Shown here piece after piece: positions 34,089 through 43,972 of a stretch of DNA of 64,000 nt (its first letter is position 1; every line of letters starts with the position of its first letter). A program made the translations under genes and the position numbers. The DNA lies in contig JAAELR010000260.1 of assembly GCA_024226455.1 (NCBI GenBank), positions 16,211-80,210 on the forward strand, read 5' to 3'. The notes under the pieces are model-generated. The model did no database searches and was not told the origin of the DNA. It saw nothing but the letters and a program-made list of their open reading frames with translations. This DNA is from Paracoccaceae bacterium (lineage in GTDB: Bacteria > Pseudomonadota > Alphaproteobacteria > Rhodobacterales > Rhodobacteraceae).

Positions 34089-35135
34089 ATGGGTATCTTC
34101 ATACTGCGCAGGCTGGGCGTCATGCTCTTGACCGCGCTGTGCCTGACCTTCCTCGTCTTCTACATGACGAACCTCTACCCCAATCTCGAAAAACTCGCCA
34201 AAAACCAGGGCAACTTCCGGATGACCGAGGCGGAGGTCGATAGCTTCCTGACCAACCGCGGGTTCTTGAACAATGTCTTCGTCAAATATGGTGAATGGCT
34301 TGGGGTCTGGCCAGGATATGTGGTCGAAGGCAGCGACGGGAAAACCAGAGCCCGCTGTGCCAATCACGCGGAAGTCAAAGAGGATACCGTCCGGTTCTGC
34401 GGCGTACTACAAGGCAACTGGGGCCAGTCCTCGGTGTTCAAGGAACCGGTGTCCAAGGTGGTCTGGACGCGTCTGAGCCTGACCGGCATCCTGATGTTCT
34501 GGGTGATGCTGGTGATGGTCCCCGGCGCGCTGATCGTCGGCGTGCTGGCAGGGATGCGCGAGGGTTCGCGCACCGACCGGACCCTGTCGACCGGTGCCAT
34601 CATCACCACGGCAACGCCGGAATATGTGTCGGGCGTCGTCTTTATCGCCGTCTTCACCTCGTCCGCGGTGGGGCTGAAATGGTTCAAGGGCTCTGCCACA
34701 AGCGCCATGGACAACATCACGTTCGAGGCATTCTTTCTGCCGGTGATCACCATCTCGCTCTACGGGCTTGGCTATATCGCCCGAATGACGCGGGCTTCGA
34801 TGGCCGAGGTGATGACCGCGCAATATATCCGCACCGCCCGGCTGAAGGGTGTGAGTTTCCGCAACATCGTTCTGAGACACGCGCTGCGCAACGCGCTGAT
34901 CGCCCCATTCACGGTGATCATGCTGCAGATTCCGTGGCTGTTGAACGGGGTGGTCATCGTCGAAACGCTCTTTAACTACAAGGGCTTCGGCTGGACGCTG
35001 GTGCAGGCCGCCGGCAATAACGATATCGACCTGCTGCTTGCGGTGTCGGTTGTCTCGGTCGTGGTGGTTCTGGTCACGCAACTGATATCGGATATCGGTT
35101 ACGTGTATCTCAACCCGCGCATCCGTATTTCATAA
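34089..35135 (+). CDS. ABC transporter permease, DppB type
   Basis: A 348-residue inner-membrane permease of the oligopeptide/nickel family. After the first helix (residues 9-28) comes a long periplasmic stretch to about residue 120 (including VVEGSDGKTRARC), longer than in typical DppB. Five helices follow, and the cytoplasmic EAA-like loop is EVMTAQYIRTARLKGVSFR, which docks the ATPase. It is followed 12 bases later by the second permease, with AGGAGG between them as ribosome site. Confidence 0.88.
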   Translation: MGIFILRRLGVMLLTALCLTFLVFYMTNLYPNLEKLAKNQGNFRMTEAEVDSFLTNRGFLNNVFVKYGEWLGVWPGYVVEGSDGKTRARCANHAEVKEDTVRFCGVLQGNWGQSSVFKEPVSKVVWTRLSLTGILMFWVMLVMVPGALIVGVLAGMREGSRTDRTLSTGAIITTATPEYVSGVVFIAVFTSSAVGLKWFKGSATSAMDNITFEAFFLPVITISLYGLGYIARMTRASMAEVMTAQYIRTARLKGVSFRNIVLRHALRNALIAPFTVIMLQIPWLLNGVVIVETLFNYKGFGWTLVQAAGNNDIDLLLAVSVVSVVVVLVTQLISDIGYVYLNPRIRIS

Positions 35136-35147
35136 GGAGGGCTGGTC

Positions 35148-36818
35148 ATGGAAGCATTGACTTGGACCGGCACGCTGGGGACCTACTTGGACGGCCTCTT
35201 CATCTTCGCGCTGATCGTGCTGCTTGCAGCCGCGGCGTGCTATTTCGTCGCCACCTTCACGCAGGACGAACCGTCCCTGGAGTTGGCGCATACACCCTTT
35301 GCCCGCACCAAGGACTGGACCATCGGCTCTGCCACATCGATGGGAGAACTGCTGTTTCCCGCCTTCGCGCTGGCCTTCATCATCTGGATGATCGACACGG
35401 TCCTCTCTGAAACCACCCTGGTCGCCTGGCTGCAGGGCTCCGGCATGCCGGTCTGGTTTGCCACCGTGCTTGCCATTCTGGTCTTCACCGTCATCGGTCT
35501 GGTGCTGACCTACGCGGTCCAGCGCCTGCCAACCGAAGCATATGAGTTCGTGGTCAAGTGGTTCTTCCGCCTGGTGATGCTGGTGTTCGTGCTCTACGTT
35601 TTCCTGGGCGCGCTGATGCCGCTGGGGGCCGCGGGCATCGTCGGCGGAGTGTCAAAGCAACTGATCCCGGTCTGGATCGCGCTGATCGTGACGTTCACCC
35701 TGTCGATCGCCTTCAAACGCAAGCTGGGGCTCTACGGCAAACTGTTCGACAGCCCGGTGGGCATGATCGGTTTCGGTCTGGTGATGTTCTGGGTTTTCAC
35801 CGCCTTCATGGGCGGGCCGCTGGACATGATCGTGACCCATGACGAGCTTTCCATGGTCTCGGGCATGAAGAACCAGGTGCCCGGCACGCCACTGAATGGC
35901 GCCGAGGAGGGTGACTATCTCTATTACCTGCTTGGCGGCGACAATCTGGCACGCGACGTCTTCAGCCGCGCGGTGAAAGGCAGCTGGATCGTGGTGGTGA
36001 TCGCGCCGGCCGCGACTGTCTTTGCCTTTATGGTCGGCATCACGCTGGGCCTGCCGGCAGGTTATTTCGGCGGCAAGCTCGATACCCTGCTCAGCTTTCT
36101 GTCGAACCTGATCCTGGCCTTCCCGGTGATCTTGCTGTTCTTCCTGCTGGTGACACCAGAAATCGTGGAGACGGGGCTGCCGAACTATATGGCAACGCTG
36201 CTGTTCGTGTTCCCGGTGATCTTCCTCGCGGTGCTGCTGAACTCTCGCTATTATACCCAGCCGCAGTTCCGCAACGTGATGATGGCCATCGTGATGACAG
36301 CCACGATCTGGCTTTATCTGTCGATGGTTTCCGAGGTCGATACCAAGGTGGCAATCCTTGCCGGTCCCATCGCATGGCTCGACTTGTTCGATGTCCCCAG
36401 CGAGATCCTGGTGGTCTTCGTCTCGGTGGTCTTCGTCAATTCGCCCACCGTGTTCCGGATCGTGCGCGGGTTGACCCTGGACGTGAAGACCCGCGACTAC
36501 GTGGCCGCCGCCCAGACCCGCGGCGAGGGATCGTGGTACATCATGCTGTGGGAGATCCTGCCAAACGTGCGAGGACCGCTGATCGTCGATTTCTGCCTGC
36601 GCATCGGCTATGCGACGATCCTGCTGGGTACGCTGGGCTTCTTCGGCCTCGGGCTCGAATCGGAAAGCCCTGACTGGGGCTCGACGATCAACTCCGGTCG
36701 TCGGCTGCTGTCTATCTACCTGGCCCCGGCGCTGGTGCCCGCCCTGTCACTGATGAGCCTTGTGCTGGGTCTCAACCTGCTGGCCGATGGTCTGCGCGAA
36801 GAAAGCCTGCGGGACTAA
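35148..36818 (+). CDS. ABC transporter permease, DppC type, with extended amino-terminal membrane region
   Basis: A 556-residue permease, nearly twice the usual length of about 300. The carboxy half is a standard DppC module with AGYFGGKLDTLLSF and the EAA loop TLDVKTRDYVAAAQTRGEGS near residue 445. The first roughly 230 residues add several extra hydrophobic helices (for example near residues 10-30, 60-85, 100-125 and 140-185) whose role is unknown. This layout suggests a distinct subfamily of peptide-type importers. It follows the first permease closely. Confidence 0.85.
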   Translation: MEALTWTGTLGTYLDGLFIFALIVLLAAAACYFVATFTQDEPSLELAHTPFARTKDWTIGSATSMGELLFPAFALAFIIWMIDTVLSETTLVAWLQGSGMPVWFATVLAILVFTVIGLVLTYAVQRLPTEAYEFVVKWFFRLVMLVFVLYVFLGALMPLGAAGIVGGVSKQLIPVWIALIVTFTLSIAFKRKLGLYGKLFDSPVGMIGFGLVMFWVFTAFMGGPLDMIVTHDELSMVSGMKNQVPGTPLNGAEEGDYLYYLLGGDNLARDVFSRAVKGSWIVVVIAPAATVFAFMVGITLGLPAGYFGGKLDTLLSFLSNLILAFPVILLFFLLVTPEIVETGLPNYMATLLFVFPVIFLAVLLNSRYYTQPQFRNVMMAIVMTATIWLYLSMVSEVDTKVAILAGPIAWLDLFDVPSEILVVFVSVVFVNSPTVFRIVRGLTLDVKTRDYVAAAQTRGEGSWYIMLWEILPNVRGPLIVDFCLRIGYATILLGTLGFFGLGLESESPDWGSTINSGRRLLSIYLAPALVPALSLMSLVLGLNLLADGLREESLRD

Positions 36819-36850
36819 GGCGCGCCCGACTGGCTGAATACATCCCGGGG

Positions 36851-36875
36851 GGTCCGGGGGGCTGCCCCCCGGACC
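36851..36875. repeat. GC-rich palindromic hairpin
   Basis: Perfect 11-bp arms GGTCCGGGGGG and CCCCCCGGACC with a CTG loop. Its 19-base core differs by one base from the hairpin at 49459-49477, so both belong to one repeat family. It lies between the permease and ATPase genes of the transporter operon. Confidence 0.6.
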
Positions 36876-36920
36876 GGCCCGAAAGACAAAGAACACACAT
36901 CTCCAAAAGGGAGACCCGAC

Positions 36921-39005
36921 ATGGCGAAATGGGAATATGACGGCCCGATCCTCGAGATCAGCAAGCTCTCGATCAGCTTTTTCACCCGGCTGAGGGAAAT
37001 TCCCGCGGTGATGGACTTCTCCTGCGTGGTCCAGCCTGGCGAGGCGATGGGGCTGGTGGGAGAATCAGGCTGCGGCAAGTCCACCGTGGCGCTCGGCGTG
37101 ATGCAGGATCTGGGCGTCAACGGCCGCATCGTCGACGGCTACATCAAGTTCAAGGGCCGCAACCTGAACGACATGAGCGACGACGAACTGCGCGAGATCC
37201 GCGGCTCTGAGATCGCCATGATCTATCAAGAACCGATGGCCAGCCTTAACCCCGCCATGAAAATCGGCCGCCAGTTGATGGAAGTGCCGATGATCCACGA
37301 AGGCGTCAGCATGAAAGAGGCCTATGAGCGTGCGCTCGAAGTGGTCACCGACGTGCGCCTGCCCGACCCCGAACGCATGCTGCAAAGTTATCCGCACCAG
37401 CTTTCTGGTGGCCAGCAACAGCGTATCGTCATCGCCATGGCACTGATGTCCAAGCCCAGCCTGCTGATCCTCGACGAGCCCACGACCGCGCTCGACGTCA
37501 CCGTCGAGGCCGCCGTCGTGGAACTGGTCAAGGATCTGGGCAAGAAATACGGCACGTCGATGCTGTTCATTAGCCACAACCTGGGCCTGGTGCTTGAAAC
37601 CTGCGACCGTATCTGCGTGATGTATTCCGGCGAAGCGGTCGAGACCGGCAAGATCGAAGATGTGTTCGACAAAATGCGGCACCCCTATACGCAGGCGCTG
37701 TTCCGCTCGATCCCGCTACCCGGCGCCGACAAGAACGCGCGCCCCCTGGTGGCGATCCCCGGCAACTTCCCGCTGCCGCATGAGCGACCGACGGGCTGCA
37801 ATTTCGGACCGCGCTGCGACTATTTCCAAGAGGGCCTCTGCGACGCCGACGTAATCCGCATGGCAGAGGTCGAGCATGGCGACCGCCACACCAGCCGCTG
37901 CCTGCGCTTCACAGAGATCGACTGGGAGGCCCCGATCACCGTCGGAGAGCAAAAGGAAAAGGCCCCGGTCGGCGATGTCGTGCTGAAGATGGAGAACCTC
38001 AAGAAATACTATGAGGTGGCGGCAAACGCACTGTTCGGCGGCGGCGACAAGAAGGTGGTCAAGGCCAACGAGACGCTCAGCTTCGAGGCCCGCGAAAGCG
38101 AAACCCTCGCTATCGTAGGCGAATCTGGCTGCGGCAAGTCGACCTTCGCCAAGGTTCTGATGGGGCTGGAAACCGCCACCGATGGCCAGATCCTGCTGGA
38201 CGGAAAGAATATCGAGGACGTGCCGATCGAGAAGCGCGACGCCAAGACCGTGGGCTCGGTGCAGATGGTCTTTCAGAACCCGTTCGACACGCTGAACCCG
38301 TCGATGACCGTGGGCCGCCAGATCATCCGCGCCCTTGAGATCTTCGGCATCGGAGCCAGTGAGGCCGAGCGCAGGGACCGGATGCTGAAACTGCTCGATC
38401 TGGTTAAACTGCCGCGTGAGTTCGGTGACCGGATGCCGCGACAACTCTCGGGCGGCCAGAAGCAACGCGTCGGCATCGCCCGCGCCTTTGCCGGCGACGC
38501 CCGCATTGTGGTGGCGGACGAGCCGGTCTCTGCGCTTGACGTCAGCGTGCAGGCCGCCGTCACCGACCTGCTGATGGAGATCCAGCGCGAGCACAAGACG
38601 ACGCTGCTGTTCATCAGCCACGACCTTTCAATCGTGCGCTATCTCTCCGACCGGGTGATGGTGATGTATCTCGGCCATGTGGTGGAACTGGGGTCGACCG
38701 ACCAGGTCTTCGCCCCGCCGTACCACCCCTATACCGAGGCACTGCTTTCCGCCGTACCGATCGCCGACACCTCGATCGAGAAACAACATATCGTGCTCGA
38801 GGGCGACATCCCGTCAGCGATGAACCCGCCTCCGGGCTGCCCGTTCCAGACCCGCTGCCGCTGGAAGGACAAGGTGCCGGGGGGCCTGTGCGACACGCAG
38901 ATTCCCGAACAGAAGACTCTCGCCAACGGCCACCAGATCAAATGCCATCTCAGCGACAAGGATCTGGCCGAGATGGAGCCGGTAATCAAGGTTGCTGCCG
39001 AATAG
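36921..39005 (+). CDS. ABC transporter ATP-binding protein with two fused ATPase domains
   Basis: A 694-residue fusion of DppD- and DppF-like subunits that energises the transporter. The first domain has Walker A GESGCGKST (47-55), signature LSGGQQQR and Walker B LLILDEPT. The second has GESGCGKST near residue 400, LSGGQKQR near 508 and VVADEPVSALD. Each is followed by the oligopeptide-type carboxy tail with cysteines (CNFGPRCDYF and CPFQTRCRWKD), which in this family can hold an iron-sulfur cluster. All key residues are intact in both halves. Confidence 0.92.
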   Translation: MAKWEYDGPILEISKLSISFFTRLREIPAVMDFSCVVQPGEAMGLVGESGCGKSTVALGVMQDLGVNGRIVDGYIKFKGRNLNDMSDDELREIRGSEIAMIYQEPMASLNPAMKIGRQLMEVPMIHEGVSMKEAYERALEVVTDVRLPDPERMLQSYPHQLSGGQQQRIVIAMALMSKPSLLILDEPTTALDVTVEAAVVELVKDLGKKYGTSMLFISHNLGLVLETCDRICVMYSGEAVETGKIEDVFDKMRHPYTQALFRSIPLPGADKNARPLVAIPGNFPLPHERPTGCNFGPRCDYFQEGLCDADVIRMAEVEHGDRHTSRCLRFTEIDWEAPITVGEQKEKAPVGDVVLKMENLKKYYEVAANALFGGGDKKVVKANETLSFEARESETLAIVGESGCGKSTFAKVLMGLETATDGQILLDGKNIEDVPIEKRDAKTVGSVQMVFQNPFDTLNPSMTVGRQIIRALEIFGIGASEAERRDRMLKLLDLVKLPREFGDRMPRQLSGGQKQRVGIARAFAGDARIVVADEPVSALDVSVQAAVTDLLMEIQREHKTTLLFISHDLSIVRYLSDRVMVMYLGHVVELGSTDQVFAPPYHPYTEALLSAVPIADTSIEKQHIVLEGDIPSAMNPPPGCPFQTRCRWKDKVPGGLCDTQIPEQKTLANGHQIKCHLSDKDLAEMEPVIKVAAE

Positions 39006-39017
39006 CAAAAGGGTGGT

Positions 39018-39362
39018 GTGACGCCTGTGGAAGGTTTCGCCCCCCTGCCCGACCCGCCATACTATGCGGTCATCTTCACTTCGCTGCGCAGCGGCGAAGA
39101 CGAGGGCTATGCGGCGATGGCCGAAGAAATGGACAGGCTCGCCGCCGAGCAGCCCGGCTATATCGGCGTCGAATTCGTTCGCAATCAGGGCGGGCAATCG
39201 ATCACGGTCAGCTATTGGCGGACGCAAGAGGCGTTGCAGAACTGGAAAGCGGTTGCCGCCCACACGCTGGCACAGCAGTTGGGAAAAGACCGCTGGTATC
39301 GGCACTACACCTTGCGGGTCGCCAGGGTCGAACGCGCTTATAGTGGCCCAGAAGGCCGATAA
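39018..39362 (+). CDS. Antibiotic biosynthesis monooxygenase (ABM) domain protein
   Basis: A 114-residue protein of the dimeric alpha-beta barrel ABM fold, seen in YAVIFTSLRSGEDEGYAAMAEEM, the QPGYIGVEF strand and ITVSYWRTQEALQNWK. Such proteins include quinol monooxygenases and heme-degrading enzymes, but many are uncharacterised. It starts with GTG 12 bases after the ATPase gene and is probably the last gene of that operon, suggesting a link to metabolism of the imported compound. Function is inferred only by fold. Confidence 0.75.
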   Translation: MTPVEGFAPLPDPPYYAVIFTSLRSGEDEGYAAMAEEMDRLAAEQPGYIGVEFVRNQGGQSITVSYWRTQEALQNWKAVAAHTLAQQLGKDRWYRHYTLRVARVERAYSGPEGR

Positions 39363-39409
39363 CCCGCCGATACAGGGGCACTTTCATTTAGAAAAGAACC
39401 TCGGGAGTT

Positions 39410-39428
39410 TGAGGGGCAACGCCCCTCA
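39410..39428. terminator. Hairpin between convergent genes
   Basis: Arms TGAGGGGC and GCCCCTCA with an AAC loop lie between the converging ABM and lytic transglycosylase genes. No T-run follows on either strand, so this could equally be a repeat element. Confidence 0.45.
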
Positions 39429-39480
39429 TTCCGCAATAAGTGCGCAAGAAAGCGTGCCAAAGACACTCATTTCTGCAAGC

Positions 39481-40071
39481 TCAACTGCCCCAGATGATCC
39501 GGACGTAGTTCCTGGTCTCTTTGTAGGGCGGTACGCCATCATATTTCTGCACCGCCTCGGGGCCGGCATTGTAGGCCGCCAAAGCCAGCCGCCAGGACCG
39601 GAACCGGTCATATTGCTGGCGCAGGTATTTGGCGCCACCCTCCAGATTTCCATACGGGTCGGTGCGGTCGACCCCCAGCGCCCGGGCCGTGGCCGGCATC
39701 AGTTGGGCCAGACCATAGGCACCCTTGTGCGACTTCGCAGTGGCGCGCCAGCCGCTCTCCTGCTGCACCAGCCGCAGGAACAGGTCCTCGGGCACCCCAT
39801 GGCGCCGCGCGGCGTCGCGTGCCATGGCCAGATAGGGGCCGCTATACTTGCCGTTATAGGCGGGCGAATCCATGCCCGGCACCTCGAAAGTGCGCGGCTG
39901 CAGCCGGACCGAGTTGGCGTACTGTGTCGCGGCGCGGTTATCGAGCACATTGGTCTGCGACTTAAACAGCCCGGCGCGATTCTTCGACGAAAAGTTCAGC
40001 CCCTGGGCCAACACTGCCGGCCCGGCGAAGATCGCCGCCAGCGAAAATCCACATACAACCAGACGCCGCAT
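39481..40071 (-). CDS. Lytic transglycosylase (SLT domain)
   Basis: A 196-residue exported protein with a signal peptide (about residues 1-22, ending AVLAQG). The carboxy part is an SLT goose-lysozyme-like domain: the catalytic Glu is in [10 protein letters not shown], followed by [19 protein letters not shown], and ending with [13 protein letters not shown] and ETRNYVRII. It cleaves peptidoglycan with formation of anhydromuramyl ends. It is divergent from ssb. Which wall process it serves is not shown by context. Confidence 0.9.
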   Translation of the reverse strand: MRRLVVCGFSLAAIFAGPAVLAQGLNFSSKNRAGLFKSQTNVLDNRAATQYANSVRLQPRTFEVPGMDSPAYNGKYSGPYLAMARDAARRHGVPEDLFLRLVQQESGWRATAKSHKGAYGLAQLMPATARALGVDRTDPYGNLEGGAKYLRQQYDRFRSWRLALAAYNAGPEAVQKYDGVPPYKETRNYVRIIWGS

Positions 40072-40206
40072 CGCAACGTACCCCCTTCATGGCGGGCAAA
40101 ATACAGCGGAACGCCCCCCGGTACCAGAGCGTTTGTGTCCGCTGCGACCCCATGGGCGGGGCTTTGCCGCCGTTATTAACCTTCCCTTTACCGCGATGGG
40201 GTGGTG

Positions 40207-40224
40207 TAACCGGCGACACGGTTA
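40207..40224. promoter_or_regulatory. Inverted repeat upstream of ssb
   Basis: TAACCG and CGGTTA are separated by six bases, 27 bases before the ssb ATG. A TTAACC lies about 25 bases further upstream. It may be an operator; no LexA-type GTTC-N7-GTTC site was seen. Confidence 0.3.
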
Positions 40225-40250
40225 ATGCGAGATTCGGCAGGAGGTCTGAC

Positions 40251-40724
40251 ATGGCAGGATCGGTGAACAAGGTCATCTTGGTGGGAAATCTGGGCCGGGA
40301 CCCCGAGGTGCGCACCTTCCAGAACGGCGGCAAGGTCTGTAACCTGCGCATCGCCACGTCCGAGAACTGGAAGGACCGCAACACCGGCGAACGGCGCGAA
40401 AAGACCGAATGGCACTCGGTGGCGATCTTCCAGGAAGGTCTGGTGCGGGTGGCGGAGCAATATCTTCGCAAAGGGTCAAAGGTCTATATCGAAGGCCAGT
40501 TGCAGACCCGCAAGTGGCAGGACCAGTCGGGCAACGACCGCTACTCGACCGAGGTGGTTCTGCAGGGCTTTGGCGGCACGCTGGTCATGCTGGACGCGCG
40601 CGGAGGCGGTGGCGATGCCGGCGACGACCGCGGCGGTTATGGCGGCGACGACCAGCAGGGTGGCGGCGGCAGCTTTGGCGGGCCGGCGCCGGCGGGCAAC
40701 ATCGACGACGAGATCCCGTTCTAG
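40251..40724 (+). CDS. ssb: Single-stranded DNA-binding protein
   Basis: A 157-residue SSB. The OB fold covers residues 1-110 ([21 protein letters not shown], and [21 protein letters not shown]), followed by a flexible Gly/Asp-rich linker and the partner-binding acidic tip DDEIPF. The ATG at 40251 has an AGGAGG ribosome site seven bases upstream. It protects single-stranded DNA and recruits replication and repair proteins. Confidence 0.96.
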   Translation: MAGSVNKVILVGNLGRDPEVRTFQNGGKVCNLRIATSENWKDRNTGERREKTEWHSVAIFQEGLVRVAEQYLRKGSKVYIEGQLQTRKWQDQSGNDRYSTEVVLQGFGGTLVMLDARGGGGDAGDDRGGYGGDDQQGGGGSFGGPAPAGNIDDEIPF

Positions 40725-40843
40725 GGTCAGGCCCCGGCCTCGCCAGGGACGGCGCACGCAAAGGGTTGTCCCGCCGGCTTGCGCGAATTGCAGGCTGCCC
40801 GTACGCTCTGGATATACAGGGCAGGGCCTGCGATGGTGGCGCT

Positions 40844-42145
40844 ATGCGTTATTTTGCAATTCTGGTGATCGGTGCGGCACTGGCCGTTTAACTGCCGGCA
40901 GGCAGGACACAAGCGCAAGCCCCGGCCGACGTCGCCGATGTCGAGTTCTGGCAATCCGTCAAGGACAGCGACGATCCGGTCGAGTTCGAAGCTTACCTGG
41001 TTGCCTTCCCGTCCGGGACCTTCACCCGCCTTGCCGAGATACGTCTGAAGCGATTGCAGACAATGGCGACCAACGGCACCGACCAGGCCGATGCGAGTGA
41101 CCTTGCCACGACGCCGCCGTTTGCCGACGACCGTGGCGGGCTCGGTGTCGAAATCACCGATCTGAACAAGGCCACTGCGGATACGTTAGAGCGGGATGAT
41201 TTCTAGGGCGCGCTGGTTCTGCGGGTGTTTCCCAGCGCGCTCGCCATGGGAAAGCTGAACCGCGGCGACCTGATCCTCGAGGTCGACGGGACGCCCGTGA
41301 TTGACGCAAACTCATTGATCGCCCCCGTATCCGCTGGCGCACCCGGATCGCGCATGCTCTTTCGCCTTTTGCGGGACGGCGGCCAGATCGTCGTAGCCGC
41401 CGAACTTGGCGGACACCTTGCCGGCGCCACAGAGCGGGCCGAAGCCGGCAGCGCCAACGACCTTGTTTTGGTCGCATCCGCTTACCGTACCGGCTATGGG
41501 GCGAAGCAGGATCTGGCGCAGGCCGTCGATCACTACCGCCTCGCCTGGGAGGCAGGCAGTCTTGAGGGCGGGTATTGGCTGGCGCGTTGTTATGACCAAG
41601 GCTGGGGCGTGACCCAGGACCGTTCCGGGGCCGCCGATTTGATGCGCAAGGTCGCCGACCAGAACTATCCCCCCGCCCAGGCCCCGACCGCCTTTTTCAT
41701 CCTCACCGGCATCGGCGGCGAAGACAATCCCCTGCTCGCTCTGGTCTGCGCGGATGCGGCCGCAACAGCCGACAATGCCTTCGGTCTCTACATGATGGGC
41801 TATATCAGCGAAGGCGTAGAGGGTATCCCGGGCAGCGACATAGAATTGGCTATCGGCTATTACCGACGGGCCGCGCAGCGCGGCATCGAGGGAGCGCTGC
41901 AGAACCTGGAGCGTCTGGGCGAGCCGGTCTATATCGTTGCCGAGGTGCAGACCCAGTTGAAGCGACTGGGTCTGTATGCGGGCCGTCCCGATGGCGTAGT
42001 CGGCAGTGGAACTCGCAGGGCGATCCGGACCTTCGAGCGTCTAGTCGGCCTGCCGGAAACCGGCGAGATCGGTGCGGTGATGGCACGGCGGCTGACCAAA
42101 GTCATCGCGGGCACCGACTATCTGGCCGAACCGGAAGACCGCTAG
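40844..42145 (+). pseudogene. Exported PDZ/Sel1-repeat protein gene with two in-frame stop codons
   Basis: Reading from the ATG at 40844 gives a signal peptide, then TAA at 40889-40891 inside it, then in the same frame a segment EVEFWQSVKDS-like (VEFWQSVKDSDDPVEFEAYL), then TAG at 41204-41206, then a 306-codon open frame to 42145. The product would hold a signal peptide ending AQA, a FWxSVKDS motif common in caspase-like or Sel1 proteins, a PDZ core (GKLNRGDLILEVDGTPV), Sel1-type repeats (AYRTGYGAKQDLAQAV, YWLARCYDQGWGV) and a carboxy peptidoglycan-binding domain (VQTQLKRLGLYAGRPDGVVG). No frameshift separates the pieces. The long piece could still be made from a GTG at 41225. Confidence 0.8.
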
Positions 42146-42174
42146 CCCCACCTGGGGCTAGTCCCGGCGATCAC

Positions 42175-43290
42175 TCAGCCGCGGCCGTGCAGGGCATCGG
42201 TCAGAACCGAGCGGGTCACGCCCGGATCGACACCGTCAGCCACGAAGGCCGCGCCGATGTCGCGCGCCAGAATAAAGCGCAACTGGCCGTCGACCACCTT
42301 CTTGTCCTGCGCCATCAACGCCAGCAGCCCGTCCACGTCGGGCAGATCGCCCGGGATGTCGGCAAGGTCCGTCTTCATCCCCATGCCGTGCAGATGGGCG
42401 CGCACCCGGCTGGGGGTTTCCTGCGAAACAAGGCCAAGCCGGGCCGACGTTTCAAACGCCAACGCACAGCCGATGGCAACGCCCTCGCCGTGCAGCAGGC
42501 GCTGAGAATAGCCGGTCGCGGCCTCTAGCGCGTGACCGAAGGTATGGCCCAGGTTCAAAAGCGCCCTATCGCCCTGCTCGGTTTCGTCGCGGGCCACGAT
42601 ATCGGCCTTCATCTGCACCGAGATGCGCACTGCCTCTTTGCGCAGCGCATCGTCGCCGGCGGCCAATGCCGGTCCGTTCACCTCGAGCCATTCATAAAAG
42701 CCGGCGCTGCCCAAAAGCCCGTATTTCACCACCTCGCCATAACCGGCCAGAAAATCCCGCGGGGCCAGCGTGCCCAGCCGACCGATATCGGCCAGAACCA
42801 GCGAGGGCTGGTGAAAGGCGCCGATCAGGTTCTTGCCGGCGACCGAATTAATTCCGGTCTTGCCGCCCACCGAACTGTCGACCTGCGCCAATAGCGAGGT
42901 CGGGATCTGCACAAAGCGCACGCCACGGCGCAGCACCGCCGCGGCAAATCCCGCCAGATCGCCGATCACGCCGCCGCCGAAGGCAACCACCATATCGCGC
43001 CGTTCGACCTTTTGCTCCAACAGCCATTCCACGGTGCGGGTGAACTGCGACCAGGATTTCGTCGCCTCTCCGGGTGGCAGAATCAACACCTCGCAGGCGA
43101 TGCCCTTTGCCTGCAGCCCGGCCTGAAGTGCGGCCAGGTGCAGTCCGGCCACCGTCTCTTCGGTTACCACGAAAACCCGGGCGCGGTGCAAAAGCGGCGC
43201 CATCTCGGCGCCGGCTAGGTCGATCAGCCCGCCACCGATGCGCACGTCGTAAGATCTCTCGCCAAGCTCTACCCGAACCGTCGTTGTCAC
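42175..43290 (-). CDS. aroB: 3-dehydroquinate synthase
   Basis: A 371-residue NAD- and zinc-dependent enzyme forming dehydroquinate in the shikimate route. Visible are the GGGVIGDLAGFAAAV glycine loop, QIPTSLLAQVDSSVGGKTGIN, and the zinc ligands in LLNLGHTFGHALE and LLHGEGVAIG. It starts with GTG at 43290, overlapping the aroK stop by four bases; the longer open frame upstream belongs to aroK in another phase. The aroK-aroB pair is standard. Confidence 0.95.
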   Translation of the reverse strand: MTTTVRVELGERSYDVRIGGGLIDLAGAEMAPLLHRARVFVVTEETVAGLHLAALQAGLQAKGIACEVLILPPGEATKSWSQFTRTVEWLLEQKVERRDMVVAFGGGVIGDLAGFAAAVLRRGVRFVQIPTSLLAQVDSSVGGKTGINSVAGKNLIGAFHQPSLVLADIGRLGTLAPRDFLAGYGEVVKYGLLGSAGFYEWLEVNGPALAAGDDALRKEAVRISVQMKADIVARDETEQGDRALLNLGHTFGHALEAATGYSQRLLHGEGVAIGCALAFETSARLGLVSQETPSRVRAHLHGMGMKTDLADIPGDLPDVDGLLALMAQDKKVVDGQLRFILARDIGAAFVADGVDPGVTRSVLTDALHGRG

Positions 43291-43829
43291 CCCTGATCCT
43301 CCAATACGTCGGGACGCGTCAGCAATACCCGGGTCACCGCACGCGCCATGTCCTCGATCGAATAGTCGGCCCGCGCTTCGACGCAAAGCTCGGCCAGCGC
43401 ATAGACCGGATCGCGCGCCCGGCACAGATCCGCCAGTGTCGCATAAGGGTCCGCGGTGCGCAGCAGGGGCCTTGTGTTCTTGTGCTTGACCCGGTTCCAC
43501 AACAATTCCAGGTCAGCCCGCAGCCAGACCGCGACGCCCAGATCGTGGATGATGCGGCGGTTTCGTTCGCTAAGGAAAGCGCCGCCGCCTGTCGACAGGA
43601 TGCCGCGCTGTGACCCCAACAATCGGGTGATTACCTGGGTTTCCTTGTCGCGAAAGAACGGCTCGCCATCGCGTTCGAATATCTCGGCTATCGACATGTT
43701 CGAGGCGGCCACGATCTCTATGTCGCTGTCCAGGAACGGCACATCAAGCATCCGCGCAAGCGCCGAGCCGACGGCGGTCTTGCCAGAACCCATCATGCCG
43801 ACCAGCACGACCGTCTTTTTCAGTTCCAT
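43287..43829 (-). CDS. aroK: Shikimate kinase
   Basis: A 180-residue kinase that phosphorylates shikimate. The P-loop GMMGSGKTAVG begins at residue 11, followed by FLDSDIEIV, the FRDKETQVI segment with the shikimate-binding Arg, and GGGAFLSE. The ATG at 43829 is used; a GTG two codons upstream (43835) is possible, and neither has a clear ribosome site. It is coupled to aroB. Confidence 0.93.
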   Translation of the reverse strand: MELKKTVVLVGMMGSGKTAVGSALARMLDVPFLDSDIEIVAASNMSIAEIFERDGEPFFRDKETQVITRLLGSQRGILSTGGGAFLSERNRRIIHDLGVAVWLRADLELLWNRVKHKNTRPLLRTADPYATLADLCRARDPVYALAELCVEARADYSIEDMARAVTRVLLTRPDVLEDQG

Positions 43830-43972
43830 CGTCACGAAACGGCAAAGCCCCGGCGAAAAATCCCTCGGAACTCAATGGCGGGTCCAGCCAGAAAATGCCA
43901 TATATAAAACGAACCGACACCACCCGGCGCCACGCCCGGCGCCCGGCAACGCTAACAAGGCCTGGTTACGCT

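Noticed and set aside
40072..40250. LexA-type box before ssb
   Set aside because: No GTTC-N7-GTTC match was found; only an unrelated inverted repeat.
40889..41206. Recoding of the two stops as selenocysteine or pyrrolysine
   Set aside because: They are TAA and TAG, not TGA, and pyrrolysine systems are not expected in this group; nonsense mutation is simpler.
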